Position numbers and translations under genes: made by a program. The notes under the pieces were generated by a model. The model saw only the letters and a list, made by a program, of their open reading frames with translations. It was not told the DNA's origin and searched no databases. Positions 7,941 to 18,639 of a DNA stretch of 26,932 nt are shown piece after piece. The stretch is from Seiridium cupressi (taxonomy: Eukaryota; Ascomycota; Sordariomycetes; Amphisphaeriales; Sporocadaceae), in the NCBI GenBank assembly GCA_036674765.1, contig JARVKI010000190.1:1-26932 (forward strand). Reading direction: 5' to 3'. The number at the start of each line of letters is the position of its first letter. Position 1 is the stretch's first letter.

Positions 7941-9215
7941 TCAATTGTTTACGCCGCTTACAATTCTCCCCATTTCCCTTGCTCCGTCCTCTCCGAAAGA
8001 CGCCTGCATGCACATCTCCGTAATCCTTGCATCTTCTCTACTCCTCTTAAACATCTTCAACTCATAGTCTCTCACAACCTGATCCAGTCCCATATTTTGA
8101 CCACTCTTGAAGTAGTTTATAAGACCCTCGCCTAACTCCACAGCGTCGATCATCCCTACATTGACCCCGCGACCCGCAAAAGGCGTCATTACGTGTGCTG
8201 CATCACCAAGCAGCGTGATGCCAGACTTAGACTCCCATGTGAAGCCTACAGGCAACATATAAAGCGGTCTTAGGATAGCTCGATCCTTCATTGAAAGGAC
8301 GGCGTTTGTCAATCTCGGGTGAAAGTGGCCGAACCATTTCCGTATGAATACCTCACGGTTTCCGGGGATCTCCCAATCGATTTCTTGATCGGCCGACTTT
8401 GGTACGTTGAGCTCGGTATTATTGGTGAAGAACTGATAAGGAAGCAGCGGCAAAGAACCTATGGTACCACTGCGGATGCATACATAGCATCGCGCACTTC
8501 CGTCCCCATGCCTTTGAAAGAGAAGGGCACGGTCCCGGGCAAAAGCGAAGCAGCTGCCTTGTCCAACTAGTGTTGAAGTCTCCTGATCATGGTCCAAGTC
8601 AGAAATCCAGACGTCCAGGGCCGTAATGCCTGAGAACTCCGGTTCAATAGGAGCCAAATATGGTCTGACCTTGGACCATGCACCGTCGGCACCAACGATG
8701 AGGTCATATGCCACGGCTTTTTCGGCTGATCCTCCAGGAAGATTGATGATCCACTTGCCAGGCGAAGATGTCGAAGGCGAAATCGAAGTAATGTGCTGGT
8801 TCCACCTCACAGTCTCATGAGGAAGCGCGTCTAGCAGAAGCTGATTCAAATCCGCCCGATCAATTTCTGGACGCCCATAGGCTTCATCTTCGCCTGAATT
8901 GTTTGCCTCGTCCTCGCCAGGACCGGGCAATCTGTCTGCGTCAAAGATGACCTCGCCATTTTCATTCAAAAAACGGATTGATTCGCGCTCTCGTCTGGCG
9001 ACCTTCAAGAACGCACTTAGCAGCCCAGCAGCCCTCGGAGCCTTTTGGCCTCCGTTAGGATGAAGATCCAAAGTCCCACCTTGAGAACGTGCAGAAACTG
9101 AGTCATTGCGCTCGAATATATGGATTGGAATGCCGTGGCGATGCAAAATTGCTGCCAGAGTGAGGCCAACAGGACCAGCCCCTAGGATAGCAATCTTGGC
9201 GTTGGGCAAAGCCAT
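7941..9215 (-). CDS. FAD-dependent monooxygenase (TetX/UbiH-like)
   Basis: Starts at the ATG at 9,215, giving MALPNAKIAILGAGPVG; the frame is open a further 62 codons upstream but nothing there looks conserved. 424 residues, single exon. GxGxxG at residues 12-17 binds the FAD ADP moiety. A conserved Arg lies in EIDRADLNQLLLDALP (about 118). The DG motif is in LIVGADGAWSKVR (about 177), and the GD motif in LLGDAAHVMTPFAGRGVN (about 337), which contacts FAD ribityl and pyrophosphate. All class A flavoprotein hydroxylase signatures are intact. It would hydroxylate or epoxidise an aromatic or polyketide-like substrate using NADPH and O2; the substrate is unknown. It is a soluble protein without a signal peptide from this start. 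It could be a tailoring enzyme, but the adjacent genes are transposons and a chitinase relic. Confidence 0.9.
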   Translation of the reverse strand: MALPNAKIAILGAGPVGLTLAAILHRHGIPIHIFERNDSVSARSQGGTLDLHPNGGQKAPRAAGLLSAFLKVARRERESIRFLNENGEVIFDADRLPGPGEDEANNSGEDEAYGRPEIDRADLNQLLLDALPHETVRWNQHITSISPSTSSPGKWIINLPGGSAEKAVAYDLIVGADGAWSKVRPYLAPIEPEFSGITALDVWISDLDHDQETSTLVGQGSCFAFARDRALLFQRHGDGSARCYVCIRSGTIGSLPLLPYQFFTNNTELNVPKSADQEIDWEIPGNREVFIRKWFGHFHPRLTNAVLSMKDRAILRPLYMLPVGFTWESKSGITLLGDAAHVMTPFAGRGVNVGMIDAVELGEGLINYFKSGQNMGLDQVVRDYELKMFKRSREDARITEMCMQASFGEDGAREMGRIVSGVNN

Positions 9216-10200
9216 GGCTAAGGGCTTCAATAATAAAGCTTCCGAAGTCGATGACAGTAGGGGAGGAGGGTTAATAAAAGAGATGAAGATAAGACAAGAT
9301 GCATATGAAGTAAGATAGGATAATGTGGGGTGTATCGATCCCTGCAAGTACTCAGGGTTTTCTTGACTACTGTGAGACCACTTCGATATAAGAGGTCTCA
9401 CTAAAATATGAACACAACATAAATTCGAAGGACAGGCGTCTTCTTATATAGTCGTCGGAAACAGTCTTGAACACCTCTTCGAGTCACGACCCACGTAACC
9501 GGTGGCCTGCGTATAGTCTTGCGCTTAATGCACGGAACGCCACGAAGTCTCATGGGTGATGACCGCTTGCGATGACAAATGATGGAAGCCGGAAAATGGC
9601 TTTTAACGAAGTGAATGTGAGGTTTTAGCTGATGTTGATTCATCCCGCAAGAGTTGGCAAACCTGATATGCGCAAGACACGAGCTATACCATTTTGTTAA
9701 CGTTACCTGATCACCCCGATTTTGCCAAATTTCTTTTTCAAATTTTCTCACTTCGCGAAGAAACTCCTGCAAGTCATGTACGGCACAAGTTACACATCAC
9801 TGACACTGGTAGCTATGGAATCCAAGTAGCTCACGAAAGTGTTGGGAACTTTGTTTCCAGGTTTCGGTATCGAACCTGGACGCTTCTTAAGTACGTTTGC
9901 CGCCGCCCTGGCAAAATGTGTCGGTGGCACCGTTGATGCCTTCCACCCTACGATGTTTCGAAGCGCCCATTAAAGATCCTGCGTCAGCATGCCACTCCTG
10001 ACTTCTAGGGCCCGGGGACGAACTCGGCCTCACGTTATGGATTTAGAAGTATCATCAGCGAGGTTGTCCCAAACCATTGGTGCAGAAAAGCACATCCTAG
10101 GGTGGCCATTTTCCTGACTTCTCCATCCATGCCTTGGCAGTTTCCAGTCTTCACACTTGAACTACCATAAATAAGACCTCTCACCGCAGCCCGGGTGCTC
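9216..10200. other. intergenic, no gene recognised
   Basis: Contains the likely promoter of the monooxygenase, just above 9,215. The rest has short open frames that I cannot match to a family. The N-terminal half of the chitinase remnant downstream would be expected towards 10,200, but no convincing signal peptide or chitin-binding module is visible. Confidence 0.4.
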
Positions 10201-10204
10201 CTCC

Positions 10205-10960
10205 GAGTTCACATGGATATTGGTGGATGGTCTTTTAACGATGGTGACACGGCGAGCTCCTGGTCGGACATGGCATCCACCCATCTACCAGTCGAAAGTC
10301 CTGGTCCAAGTCAGTGCTCTCGACCATAGTTAAGTATGATTTTGACGGTGTCGATCTGGCATGGGAGTACCCCGTAGCTTTAGACCGTGACGGTTCCGAA
10401 GAAGACAAGGACAGCTATGTCAAGCTTATTAAGAAGTTTCGCTCCGTTTTCGACACTCTTAGTCAGGCCTATGGTATCACGTTCGCCATTTCTACCGATC
10501 ATTTCTCTTTTCAACATTTCGATATCAAAACCATAGTTAGAGAAAGTGGTGCCGATTGGGTGAATGTCATATCGTACGACCTGCACGGCACTTGGGACGG
10601 AAACAACCCGTAAGTCTTTTTAATATAAACATTGTTACATCATCTCGTGCTTGTAATAGCTTTTTGGATGGACAGAATCGGTTCTAGCACTTTACACGAA
10701 TTTGACCGAGATCGAGACCATTATAGATCTTTTTTGGCGGAATAACATCGATCCATCGAAAGAAGTCCTGGGAATGGGATTCTATGGCCCACTCCTTCAC
10801 TATGGATGACGTTACCCATAGCACTCCCGGTTGTGCTTGGTCGGGAGCCGGTAATGCAGGTTTATGCACGGCTACTTAACGAATCCTGTCCGACCAAAGT
10901 TGGTTTCCTGTTAATACCATATAGAATCCGAACTGACATTTCCGCGGAGAATGAGGAACT
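10205..10960 (+). pseudogene. GH18 class V chitinase remnant
   Basis: Pieces of one GH18 domain appear in order. HMDIGGWSFNDGD (the conserved SxGG strand) lies near 10,210, with WSDMAST after it. Then, after a frameshift, KSVLSTIVKYDFDGVDLAWEYP. Next VNVISYDLHGTWDGNNP, then a 50-base intron (10,610-10,659, gtaagt..tag). Then TNLTEIETIIDLFWRNNIDP and VLGMGFYG, and after another frameshift SFTMDDVTHSTPGCAWSGAG. Stops follow. The active-site motif DxxDxDxE reads DGVDLAWE, so the Asp before the catalytic Glu is Ala. The layout resembles chitinases of the killer-toxin-subunit-like class, secreted enzymes that hydrolyse chitin. At least two frameshifts, two stops and no N-terminus make it a pseudogene. 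Confidence 0.8.
10610..10659 (+). other. intron in chitinase remnant
   Basis: GT at 10,610 opens a gtaagt donor and the interval closes with taatag. It falls directly after the HGTWDGNNP coding segment, and GH18 sequence resumes on the other side, though in a shifted frame. Confidence 0.6.
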
Positions 10961-10997
10961 CTTAGAAGACTCCGAAAGCGTTTTGACCTGCGATTAG

Positions 10998-12153
10998 AAT
11001 GCTGTAATCAGCTATCATGGTTGCCGACATGGCGTAAAATTCACGTGTTGTCGTCGTGGGCTGGTAATCCGTCCAAATCTGTGTTCCTCAACAGATTGTA
11101 GCCGCGACAAGTTTGGTTTCCCTAGCATACGTCCATTCAATTGTGTACATCTGGATTCGCCGTGATGAGTACTTAGGGAATAGTCGCGTGGCTCGATTCG
11201 GCCCTCGGTTGAGGGAAGGCAGCAAGCGAGGGAAGGCTTCGGATTCAATCGTCGTTCGACAAAAGCGTACCTAGAGAACTGTTATTGAATGCGAGCTCGG
11301 TTCGCTTTCAGAAGAAGCACTCATGGTTGGGGAAGCCGACCACGGGTATGCGAGTGCCCTGTTTGCAGGATAATGGGCATTCAGTGAAGGCGTCACTGGA
11401 ATTGTCGCAGATTGTTTTAGCATTGATGGCGATTCCGATGATTCGTGCCTCCGACGTCTGCCTTGGCGGAAAGCAATCGACATGGGCGTGTTGAGAAATC
11501 CCGGGCACTCTCTTTGATACGCTACGGATATGGATTTACATTGCAGAGCGGCTCCGCTGAGTCTGGCCTACTCCCTGCTTGATACGCTAGACATGGCGTA
11601 CTCCCTAGTGGACAGATAGCACTAACAATCCGCTGAGCAATTGCATCTTGCAGAGACATTGACTCGATCCATGCATTGTCGCATGCTATCTATAGTATCT
11701 ATTGCGCTTTCGACGCACGGCCACAAACGCTTACTCTAAGTTACGGTACGACCTACTCCTACCGTATTGTAGTCATTCCCCACCTGATGTGTGCCGGTTT
11801 TGGTCCTCGGCGCCTATGGCTAGGGGACCACCAAAAGAAACGCCTAACCGAACTGGGAGTTGGGAATCTGACCGTACCGCAACGTGAGCGGATGGCCGCT
11901 TGTAACATGCAACCATTTTTGGATGCTCCCAAGAACCGGGAACTAGAAACCATGACCAAAAGTTCGGATTCACAGGGGCGCCAGTTGCAATCAATATATT
12001 GTTGCCATTATCGACCTTTTGAAAATGCCAAATAGACGGGTCAATCGCGCACTTTTTATGTAGTTATAGAGCGGCATTTAAGTAGTCATCGTCAATCGGA
12101 TCGCTGCAAACCATTCTGAACCGGGAAACGTAACGTGTCACGATACAAAAACC
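10998..12153. other. no gene recognised
   Basis: Several open frames of 60-120 codons occur on both strands. One is a minus frame at 11,308-11,508 with several cysteines; another is a plus frame at 11,676-12,035. None shows a domain I recognise, and overlapping frames on both strands argue against most of them. Short direct repeats (gatacgct, actccct) occur around 11,515-11,620. Confidence 0.35.
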
Positions 12154-12375
12154 ATGGCAGACAAGCCAAAGTCAACGGTACCAAGAAAGAAACGCGACGG
12201 GAGTCGCGCCAATCTACGTAAACAATGGGAAATTCTGACGAAGAAAGCTCTCAAACTGAAGAGTCTCTACGGAGCCAAAGTCTGTTACTCGGTCTCAGTA
12301 CCAAAACACGGCCTGGGTTTTATTCTTCGATCGAGATGTTGTGCCAATGATGGTGCACCAGATGGTACAAGCTGA
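12154..12375 (+). CDS. small MADS-box-like protein, possibly truncated
   Basis: A 73-residue frame with an ATG in good fungal context (aaaaaccatggca). It is basic at the start (KPKSTVPRKKRDGSR), followed by ANLRKQWEILTKKALKLKSL and YGAKVCYSVS. This resembles the MADS/SRF core of short fungal proteins: an R-rich N-arm, a helix with the pattern RxxLxKKAxEL, then LYGAxVYxxV leading into a beta strand. Such domains dimerise and bind A/T-rich CArG-type sites. Spacing fits, but several core positions differ (RKQWEILTKKA instead of FKKRxNLLKKA) and the C-terminal half after about residue 55 does not look conserved. It may be a truncated pseudogene. No partner gene nearby. Confidence 0.4.
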   Translation: MADKPKSTVPRKKRDGSRANLRKQWEILTKKALKLKSLYGAKVCYSVSVPKHGLGFILRSRCCANDGAPDGTS

Positions 12376-12429
12376 CGAACATGCCCGCAACGCGGGCACT
12401 TTTCTCTAGCCCCCTACACAGCCCGATCA

Positions 12430-12590
12430 GGTTAGACACAAAAGCCACAGCTAGCACCTAAAAGCTCCCTCTAGCCACAGCCAGAAGCCAAAAGTACCCC
12501 CCTCCAGCCACAGCCAGCACCCAAAAGCCCTTCCATCCAAAAGCTCCTCCATCCATCACCCAGAAGCCAAAACAGCTCTAGCCAGCTGGC
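12430..12590. repeat. degenerate minisatellite-like repeat
   Basis: Repeated blocks of agccacagccag followed by cacccaaaag or aagccaaaag, with cctccatcca variants, spaced irregularly at roughly 25-45 bases. The strand is strongly C/A-rich. There is no open frame that exploits the period. Confidence 0.6.
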
Positions 12591-12939
12591 AGTTAAAGGC
12601 TTAACAGCCATATCAGCAGTTGACAGCTGGCACTTTATCGTCGAAAGCCTAAAACTCTATACCGTTTAACCCCTCTAAAGAGCTATGGCTTATTTTCGCG
12701 AAACGCACTTTTCGTATTCGCAACGCAATAAAACCGCCAAAACGTGATAAAAAAGAATCGTAAAAGGTAATTAAAGCCTCATACGAAGCGAATATAAACT
12801 TCGATTGTAGCTAAAATCGAACGTAAATTAAGAGCGTTAAAGGGGATCGAACACGAAATTTTGAGGTCGAAAAAACCCGATTCTAAGGATCTGATTGGTT
12901 AGCAACGCCACGCCAAGCTTTGTGGCCGTACTGCTGTAT

Positions 12940-13006
12940 TATAGAAAGGTTAAGAATAGAAAGGTTAAGATTATAGAAAAGTTAGGATTATAGAAAGGTT
13001 AAGATG
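12940..13006. repeat. tandem repeat of attatagaaaggttaag
   Basis: Four near-copies of a 14-17 base unit, attatagaaaggttaag or a shortened form, one with aaaagttagg. The preceding 300 bases (12,640-12,940) are AT-rich with many CpG-bearing short words and no gene. This could be the end of a non-autonomous transposon. Confidence 0.65.
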
Positions 13007-14105
13007 CTCCCGTTGACAGCATCGCAAAGCTATATTCAAAGCTAAAGTATTACCCGGAACACTATTATCCAATATTTGTTTCTTGGCGTGACTCTTAGTA
13101 GGATATCAACACCTGTCCTGAGAACAACAATGGCGCATGCGACCAGTCATTTCCTATGTGTTAGTCATTATTATACAAATTATCGGGAGTTGATTGAATC
13201 CTCGAGGGTGAACATAATCGGGCGGCTCGCACAGCGTTCGCCCGTGTGTTGGACCTGGCTGTCAGTTCCGAGGTAACCCCGAACGAAAGAATCGTCAGAT
13301 AGTGCGCCTTCCAACAAACAATATCTTAATCAAGGAACATCTGCTCGTACAATATTAGCCTAAATACCCGTAGAAGTGGAATTAAGCGCTTTGCTTCCTT
13401 CTAATAAATTGTGCCCGCTTATTGGCTGCATCACGTTATAGAGTATTTCGCAGCGCTAAATCCTTACACAAGCAGCGGCAACAGCGTGCTTGAGCCAGCC
13501 CAACACATCCAGCATACATTCAGAAATTATCGATGCCGTGGGCCTAGGCTATCAACATCTCCGATTTCAAATTTCTGGAATCTAACATCTATTTCTATTT
13601 TCTGTTTCCTACTTTCTGAAATTCGTATACTAAGTGGCACGTATAATAAGGGGATCAAAAGTAAGCTGGAAGAAGGATGAATTATCAACCCTCCTACGGC
13701 GTGGGAGGCGTTCCTATCTACTGCTGGAGCCCCACTCCCAGCTGGGAGCAAGCCACTCTTATCTCTTATCTACACATAACCTGGACCCTTGGGTCCCCCT
13801 TCCTCATCTGTTGAACCGTCATGTCAGGGCTTCAGGGGCTTCAGTTGGTGGCAGTTGGGGTTGCAATTGAGTGTGGATTGGGTCTGTTTCCCATGGTGGC
13901 CATGGTCACAAAATCTCTTCTAAATACCCCTGTGCAGCTGTCCCGCAGCTGTCGCATCAATCACCAGCTGTAGTGGTCCTTACAATTCATCATCATCGTA
14001 TCACTATTTCTAACGTTTAATTATACAATTTATTTTTAGATCAGTATCGCACCACGAAAAGTGCACACTTGATGTTTGAAACTAGTAAAGAACGTTGAAT
14101 GTAAT
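13007..14105. other. no gene recognised
   Basis: Short frames only; the longest plus frame (from 13,411) begins with GTG and matches nothing known to me. A palindrome tcccagctggga lies near 13,737-13,748. A pyrimidine-rich stretch ending before 14,100 gives no further clue. Confidence 0.35.
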
Positions 14106-14111
14106 AATCGC

Positions 14112-15116
14112 TTAGACTACATCATATTGACGACTGCCAAGGATTCCTCGCTTCTCTATTGTTGCTTGTTCAAAATTCAAGTGGCTTCTAAGTCTTGTGC
14201 TCTCTTCACGTTGGGCTTTTCCAGCGTCGCCTGTCTTGAAAGGGAGAAGATACTTCGCAAATTCTGAACGCGTAAATTTAAAGAGTCCAAAGCGCTTCCA
14301 ACCCACTGAGGGCTTTCCTGTACATCTCTTCAGCGTCAGAGACTTTCCCGTGACCTTGAAAAGAGTCCCGAGGTTCTGCATGGTATTTAATGCCGGTGGA
14401 TACCTGTTCATCTCTTCAGTACCAACGGCCTTCCAGTAACCTCGAAGCGCCCACAGGTACATTTCTTCTGCTTCTTGCAGCTTTCCTCGATCGCAATAGA
14501 GGTTCGCTAAGTTGTTCATCGTATCGAGTAGCGATGCGTGATCAGGCCCCCACGCGTTTTCGTACCCTCGAAGTGCCCGCATGTACATTTCTTCTGCTTC
14601 TTGCAGTTTGCCTTGGTCGGAGTAGAGGATCGCCAAGTTATTAAGCGCAGAGACTGTTGATATGAGCCGACAAGGCTTCAACAAGCAATGTCATGTCTCG
14701 AACTAGACTTTTGTGGTTTTGAGCTATGCCTTTTAGAACTTGGGCATCATTCAAGAGCCGGGCAAGTAGTGCCGGATTACCACCACTGTGGTGGAGAACT
14801 TGAGAGCGCTGCAGTACGTTTTAGCAATGATCTGACAGAATAAATAAGGCCCACTCACCGACTGGGACAATTGGCGGCCGGCAACAACACGATTGTTTTC
14901 TATAACGCTTTTCAACTTCGATAACAGAGGCTCAAGCAAATGCTCACTATCACCAGCGAGCATGATGGGACTCCTGTTAGCAGTGCTCAACAAATAGAAC
15001 GGTTTCAGAGTTGCTGGAGATGTGGCATCATCATTATTGGGTAGTGGTTGAGGCGCGACGATGCAGAGACAGCGTTCATCGTGGAAAGTAGCTTTGGCCC
15101 CTCCACAGGACTGCAC
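14112..15116 (-). pseudogene. TPR-repeat protein remnant (NLR-like C-terminus)
   Basis: Minus-strand coding in several frames. The first piece (15,116-14,859) ends in NNRVVAGRQLSQS and joins across a 50-base intron to RSQVLHHSGGNPALLARLLN. This continues as VRDMTLLVEALSAHINSL to about 14,655. A frameshift then leads into two clear kinesin-light-chain-type TPRs: ALNNLAILYSDQGKLQEAEE, and a second with NLANLYCDRGKLQEAEEMY, spaced 42 residues (126 bases). A third starts at TMQNLGTLFKVTGK and is broken by a further frameshift near 14,340. These repeats bind partner proteins; in fungi they often end STAND/NLR-type incompatibility proteins. No NB-ARC or NACHT domain is in the window. The first exon has no ATG, so the 5' part is also incomplete. 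Confidence 0.7.
14809..14858 (-). other. intron in TPR remnant
   Basis: Donor gtgagt and acceptor ctgcag bound 50 bases, with gctaaaac as a possible branch site. Removing it joins QLSQS to RSQVLHHSGG without a phase change, which restores one continuous domain. Confidence 0.55.
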
Positions 15117-15224
15117 GTTTCCTTGAAGATCAGATCAACTCTGATGAGTAAGTTTATAGCAATTCAATCTGAATCCGATTTCATTGAAGTCTAGTTTCCA
15201 GTTAGCTCTCAAAAGTGTCCGGAA

Positions 15225-15982
15225 TTATATATGATTGGAATGGCCACTTCCACGAGACCTCACGGTTATATCACCACGGCGGCGAGAACATGGGTCTTCT
15301 AAGTTTTCCCCCCGACATTTCCTCCACCATTGGCAATGCAATATGGAAGGGGAGATGTGTTGCGACAATCCTCCAGTGGCAAGGATACTATCATGATTAA
15401 GAGGGATACAAATGTCACAAGGGGGTGAATACCTACTAGACGGTTTTCTAAGCCATAGAACCAATGAGGCTATTTTGCTCCAAGGAATGATCCTTAACGA
15501 AGTAATCGGAAAGGATTCATTTACCCAAAAATGGCGCAGCCTATTATCGTGCTTATAGACAGATTGAGGACGTGATGTATAAAACGCGACGTGAGAGTCT
15601 GGCGCCCAATTGAGGCAGTCGCGCCAGTCATTCGCTGTCAATCTCGGCATTTGCGTTGTATATGAAAGTAGCAAGTGGGTCAAGTCGCTATTGCGAGTCT
15701 GGATGCAGATATCGAAAAGGCTTATTTTAACATCGTCCTCATCTTCCGGTGATGCTCCTTGCTTAAGGAGTAAATGGCTCATCCGAGCAGATAATGCTTT
15801 GACTGCATAATGAAGGGCGTTATGGTTGAAGGAATCCCTTGATTCTGCACGTGCTCCATAATCAAGCAGAAAAGCTATGATGCGATATTGGACAGCAATT
15901 ACTGCTGCATGGAGGGCGTAGCCATACTAGCCGCCTTGAACGTTGACGTCCGCTTTGTTGTCGATGAGAAGCTGGACATGCT

Positions 15983-15990
<8 letters not shown>
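15225..15990 (-). pseudogene. ankyrin-repeat protein remnant
   Basis: From about 15,990 the minus strand reads SIEHVQLLIDNKADVNVQGG, a TAG stop at 15,929-15,927, then in the same frame YGYALHAAVIAV, FLLDYGARAESRDSFNHNAL, HYAVKAL and MSHLLLKQGASPEDED. These are successive ankyrin repeats (G/N-x-D/T-xLHxAA..G...IxxLLLxxGA). The frame stays open to 15,225, but after about 15,640 it loses repeat character. The stop replaces a residue in the common QGGxYGNALQAA motif. It lies just upstream of the TPR remnant on the same strand, so the two may be pieces of one fungal NLR-like locus. The 5' side is cut off at about 15,990 by RecQ sequence on the other strand. Confidence 0.75.
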
Positions 15991-16425
<435 letters not shown>

Positions 16426-16888
16426 TCGCATAAGGTCTGTCGCAGACAGGCGCATTGCAGGAAAGTGAAGCTACTTCTTCCCCAAGCTGGAACTGATTTC
16501 CCTCTGAGGACCGCAACGTCGTCTTGGGAAACCCATTTTCTGGCGTCCTGTGATAGGTCTTAGAGCGGTCTTGAAGATCGGTCAGAAAGTATTCATGATG
16601 CTTTCGAATAGTTTCCATGGATTCACTCTTTGGCTTCTATAACATGTCTATAAGATTGTCTAAACATAGTCGAGTATTTGTTAATGAACTCCATCCCGTC
16701 GTCCAAAGAACGAGCCGAGGGTTTGCGTTTCAATAAAAGTCATTGAAATAATTTAGCCAGTCTATTACGCATGAAAATATAGGGGAACAGAGTTTATTAT
16801 AGGCTGTACCTAAATCAGCTATCTAGCTGTTGGTCAGAATACCTGCAGCAATCTAAGTTCTTCCTGAATTTGTCATAAACCACATAAT
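16426..16888. other. no gene recognised
   Basis: The RecQ frame stays open a little further without a recognisable HRDC domain. A minus frame (16,618-16,322) begins METIRKHHEYFLTDLQDRSK, but it overlaps the RecQ remnant and I do not recognise it. The final part is the 3' flank of the NRPS gene. Confidence 0.35.
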
Positions 16889-18261
16889 TCAAAACGTGGG
16901 TGGTTCTGAGATGAGTGTGCTGACCAGAGGGCTGGGATGATTCCGATCAGGTTCCATCAGTCTCGGCAACGGTTTGTTCACCAAAGCATGCAATACGTGC
17001 TGCAGCAGGTCAAGCAGCTCGTTGGCGCGTGCTTCTGAGATGGTGGGTGATCGGTAGCTTAGCGAGATTTTCACACCATCATCCAGTTCGTCCACGTACA
17101 CCACAATTTGGTACTATTGCAAGTCGGTCAGCTCTAAAAGTATCGAGGAAGGCACTTTAATCTCACCTGCTCAAACATGGAGTTGCTAATTTCATGTAAA
17201 CAGAGTACAGACGCACAGTCCTGGGTCCGATGGCGTGTCCGTCGCACGTTAAGATACGTGTCGAACAAGGGCTGGCTTCCTACCGCCAAACTCTGATTGA
17301 TTTCTTCCAGAGAACAGTACTGATGCGACAGTGTAGAGAAGAAATCCTTCTCAAGAGTCTTGTGAAGGTTGGATACGGTCATGGTCGGACTAAACTGTAC
17401 GCGGCATGGAAGAACATTGACACATGGACCGACTGCATCGCTGACATCGGATCCGGCCAGCTCGCGACCAGAAATCATGTTGCCGAAGCAGATGTCATTA
17501 TATCCACTAATACGTGCTAGGCAGATTGCCCAAAGGCTCTGAAACAGGTTTGCTACTGTCACAGACTGTTCTTGACAGTATTTGTGGAGTTTGAGGACGT
17601 CTGCAATGTCTTTCTGGACCATGCGCATGGTCACCCTATCAGGACAGTTGCTCGTCGTGCCAAAATCGATAGATTTAGGCTTGTAGTCATCCAAGAGAAG
17701 CTTCCAGTACGTTAGGGCCGAGTTCTCTTGGAAGGTCTGAATGTTTGACAAGTAGCTACTGTAAGGAGTCGAAGCTGGTAGAGTCAACCCCTCGTACGCA
17801 AGTCGCAAGTCTCTGAACAAGATTGAAATCGCTATGGCATCGTAAAGGGCATGGCTGATTTGTAGGCTGAAGAAGGTCTTATTGGAGAATGTCCGTATGA
17901 TGGTTAGCTGATGTGGCGGCAGGTGTCGAGGCAATTCCGCTGGTTGGAGATCTAATGTGAGCACCTCGGCATCGCTCAATTCGCATCTGACAATTGACGG
18001 TCTTATATGTTTGAGGGCAACTTGGCCCTGTCGCCAGACACTGTCGTGAAGTATGGGCACGAATACAGTCCGGAGTATCCTGTGATGCTTGACGACCTTG
18101 AGCCAGGCCTCTCTCAGCACGTCGAGGTCTGCTGGCACCGAGCCGAGCTGGAATTGCACTTCGAAGAGCGTGAGGCTGATCCAAGTATCGGGCTCGAGCA
18201 TTTGAGCCATTATTATCGTTTCCTGTATGCTCGAGGAGGGGAGAGCTTCCTCGATATCAGG
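16889..18261 (-). other. NRPS terminal condensation (CT) domain
   Basis: EEALPSSSIQETIIMAQ, KHHRILRTVF, LQISHALYDAIAISILFRDL (His and Asp of the active motif kept), VANLFQSLWAICLARISGYN, DICFGNMISGRELAG, GPCVNVLPCRV and LFDTYLNVRR follow in order. After the 53-base intron the sequence is YQIVVYVDELDDGVKISLSY to the stop at 16,889. Nothing follows, so this is a terminal domain, as in fungal NRPSs where CT releases the peptide by macrocyclization rather than by a thioesterase. Open and motif-complete. Confidence 0.88.
17114..17166 (-). other. NRPS intron in CT, 53 bases
   Basis: Donor gtgaga, branch agctgacc, acceptor aatag. Removing it joins SNSMFEQ to YQIVVYVDEL in phase 0, a position equivalent to the other two introns. 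Confidence 0.8.
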
Positions 18262-18365
18262 AACGTTTTGTCGACCTTCGAAAGTGCTTAAAAACGTCAT
18301 CCGAATGAGAGTACTTAGCGCCTCGTGGGTCCCACGCGTCTGAGATGCCACACTCGTCTTGCTCT

Positions 18366-18591
18366 TTCGTTCTGCGGTGGAAGCAAGTTTCGAGATAGTC
18401 TTCTGCTCGAATATATCTTGCACTGATATCCTCATGTTCGCTTCTCGTAGCCTTGAAGATATCTGCATTGCCAGAATCGAGTCGCCACCTAAGCTGAAGA
18501 AGGAATTGCTTACAGCTACTCGGCGCGGGGGAAGACCCAACACTTCGCTCCAGATGTCTCGTATTACAACTTCTTCATTGCTTACAGGTAG
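18366..18591 (-). other. NRPS T3 (peptidyl carrier) domain
   Basis: IRDIWSEVLGLPPRRVAVSN leads to SFFSLGGDSILAMQISSRLR, with the phosphopantetheine Ser at 18,480-18,478, then VQDIFEQKTISKLAS. A complete and apparently functional carrier domain between A3 and the terminal C domain. Confidence 0.92.
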
Positions 18592-18639
18592 ATCGGCTGT
18601 ATCAGTTCCGAACCCAGTCACGAGAAGATCGATCGTTTC

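Noticed and set aside
7641..8013. 123-codon minus-strand frame over the 3' flank of the monooxygenase
   Set aside because: Overlaps the monooxygenase end in another frame and the LTR-like repeat; no similarity seen.
11308..11508. Cysteine-containing minus-strand frame of 66 codons that could be a small secreted protein
   Set aside because: No signal peptide, overlapping frames on both strands, and no family recognised.
12430..13006. CRISPR-like array
   Set aside because: Units vary in length, lack unique spacers of constant size, and the genome is eukaryotic.
13411..13680. 89-codon plus-strand frame
   Set aside because: Begins with GTG, overlaps another open frame on the opposite strand and shows no recognisable domain.
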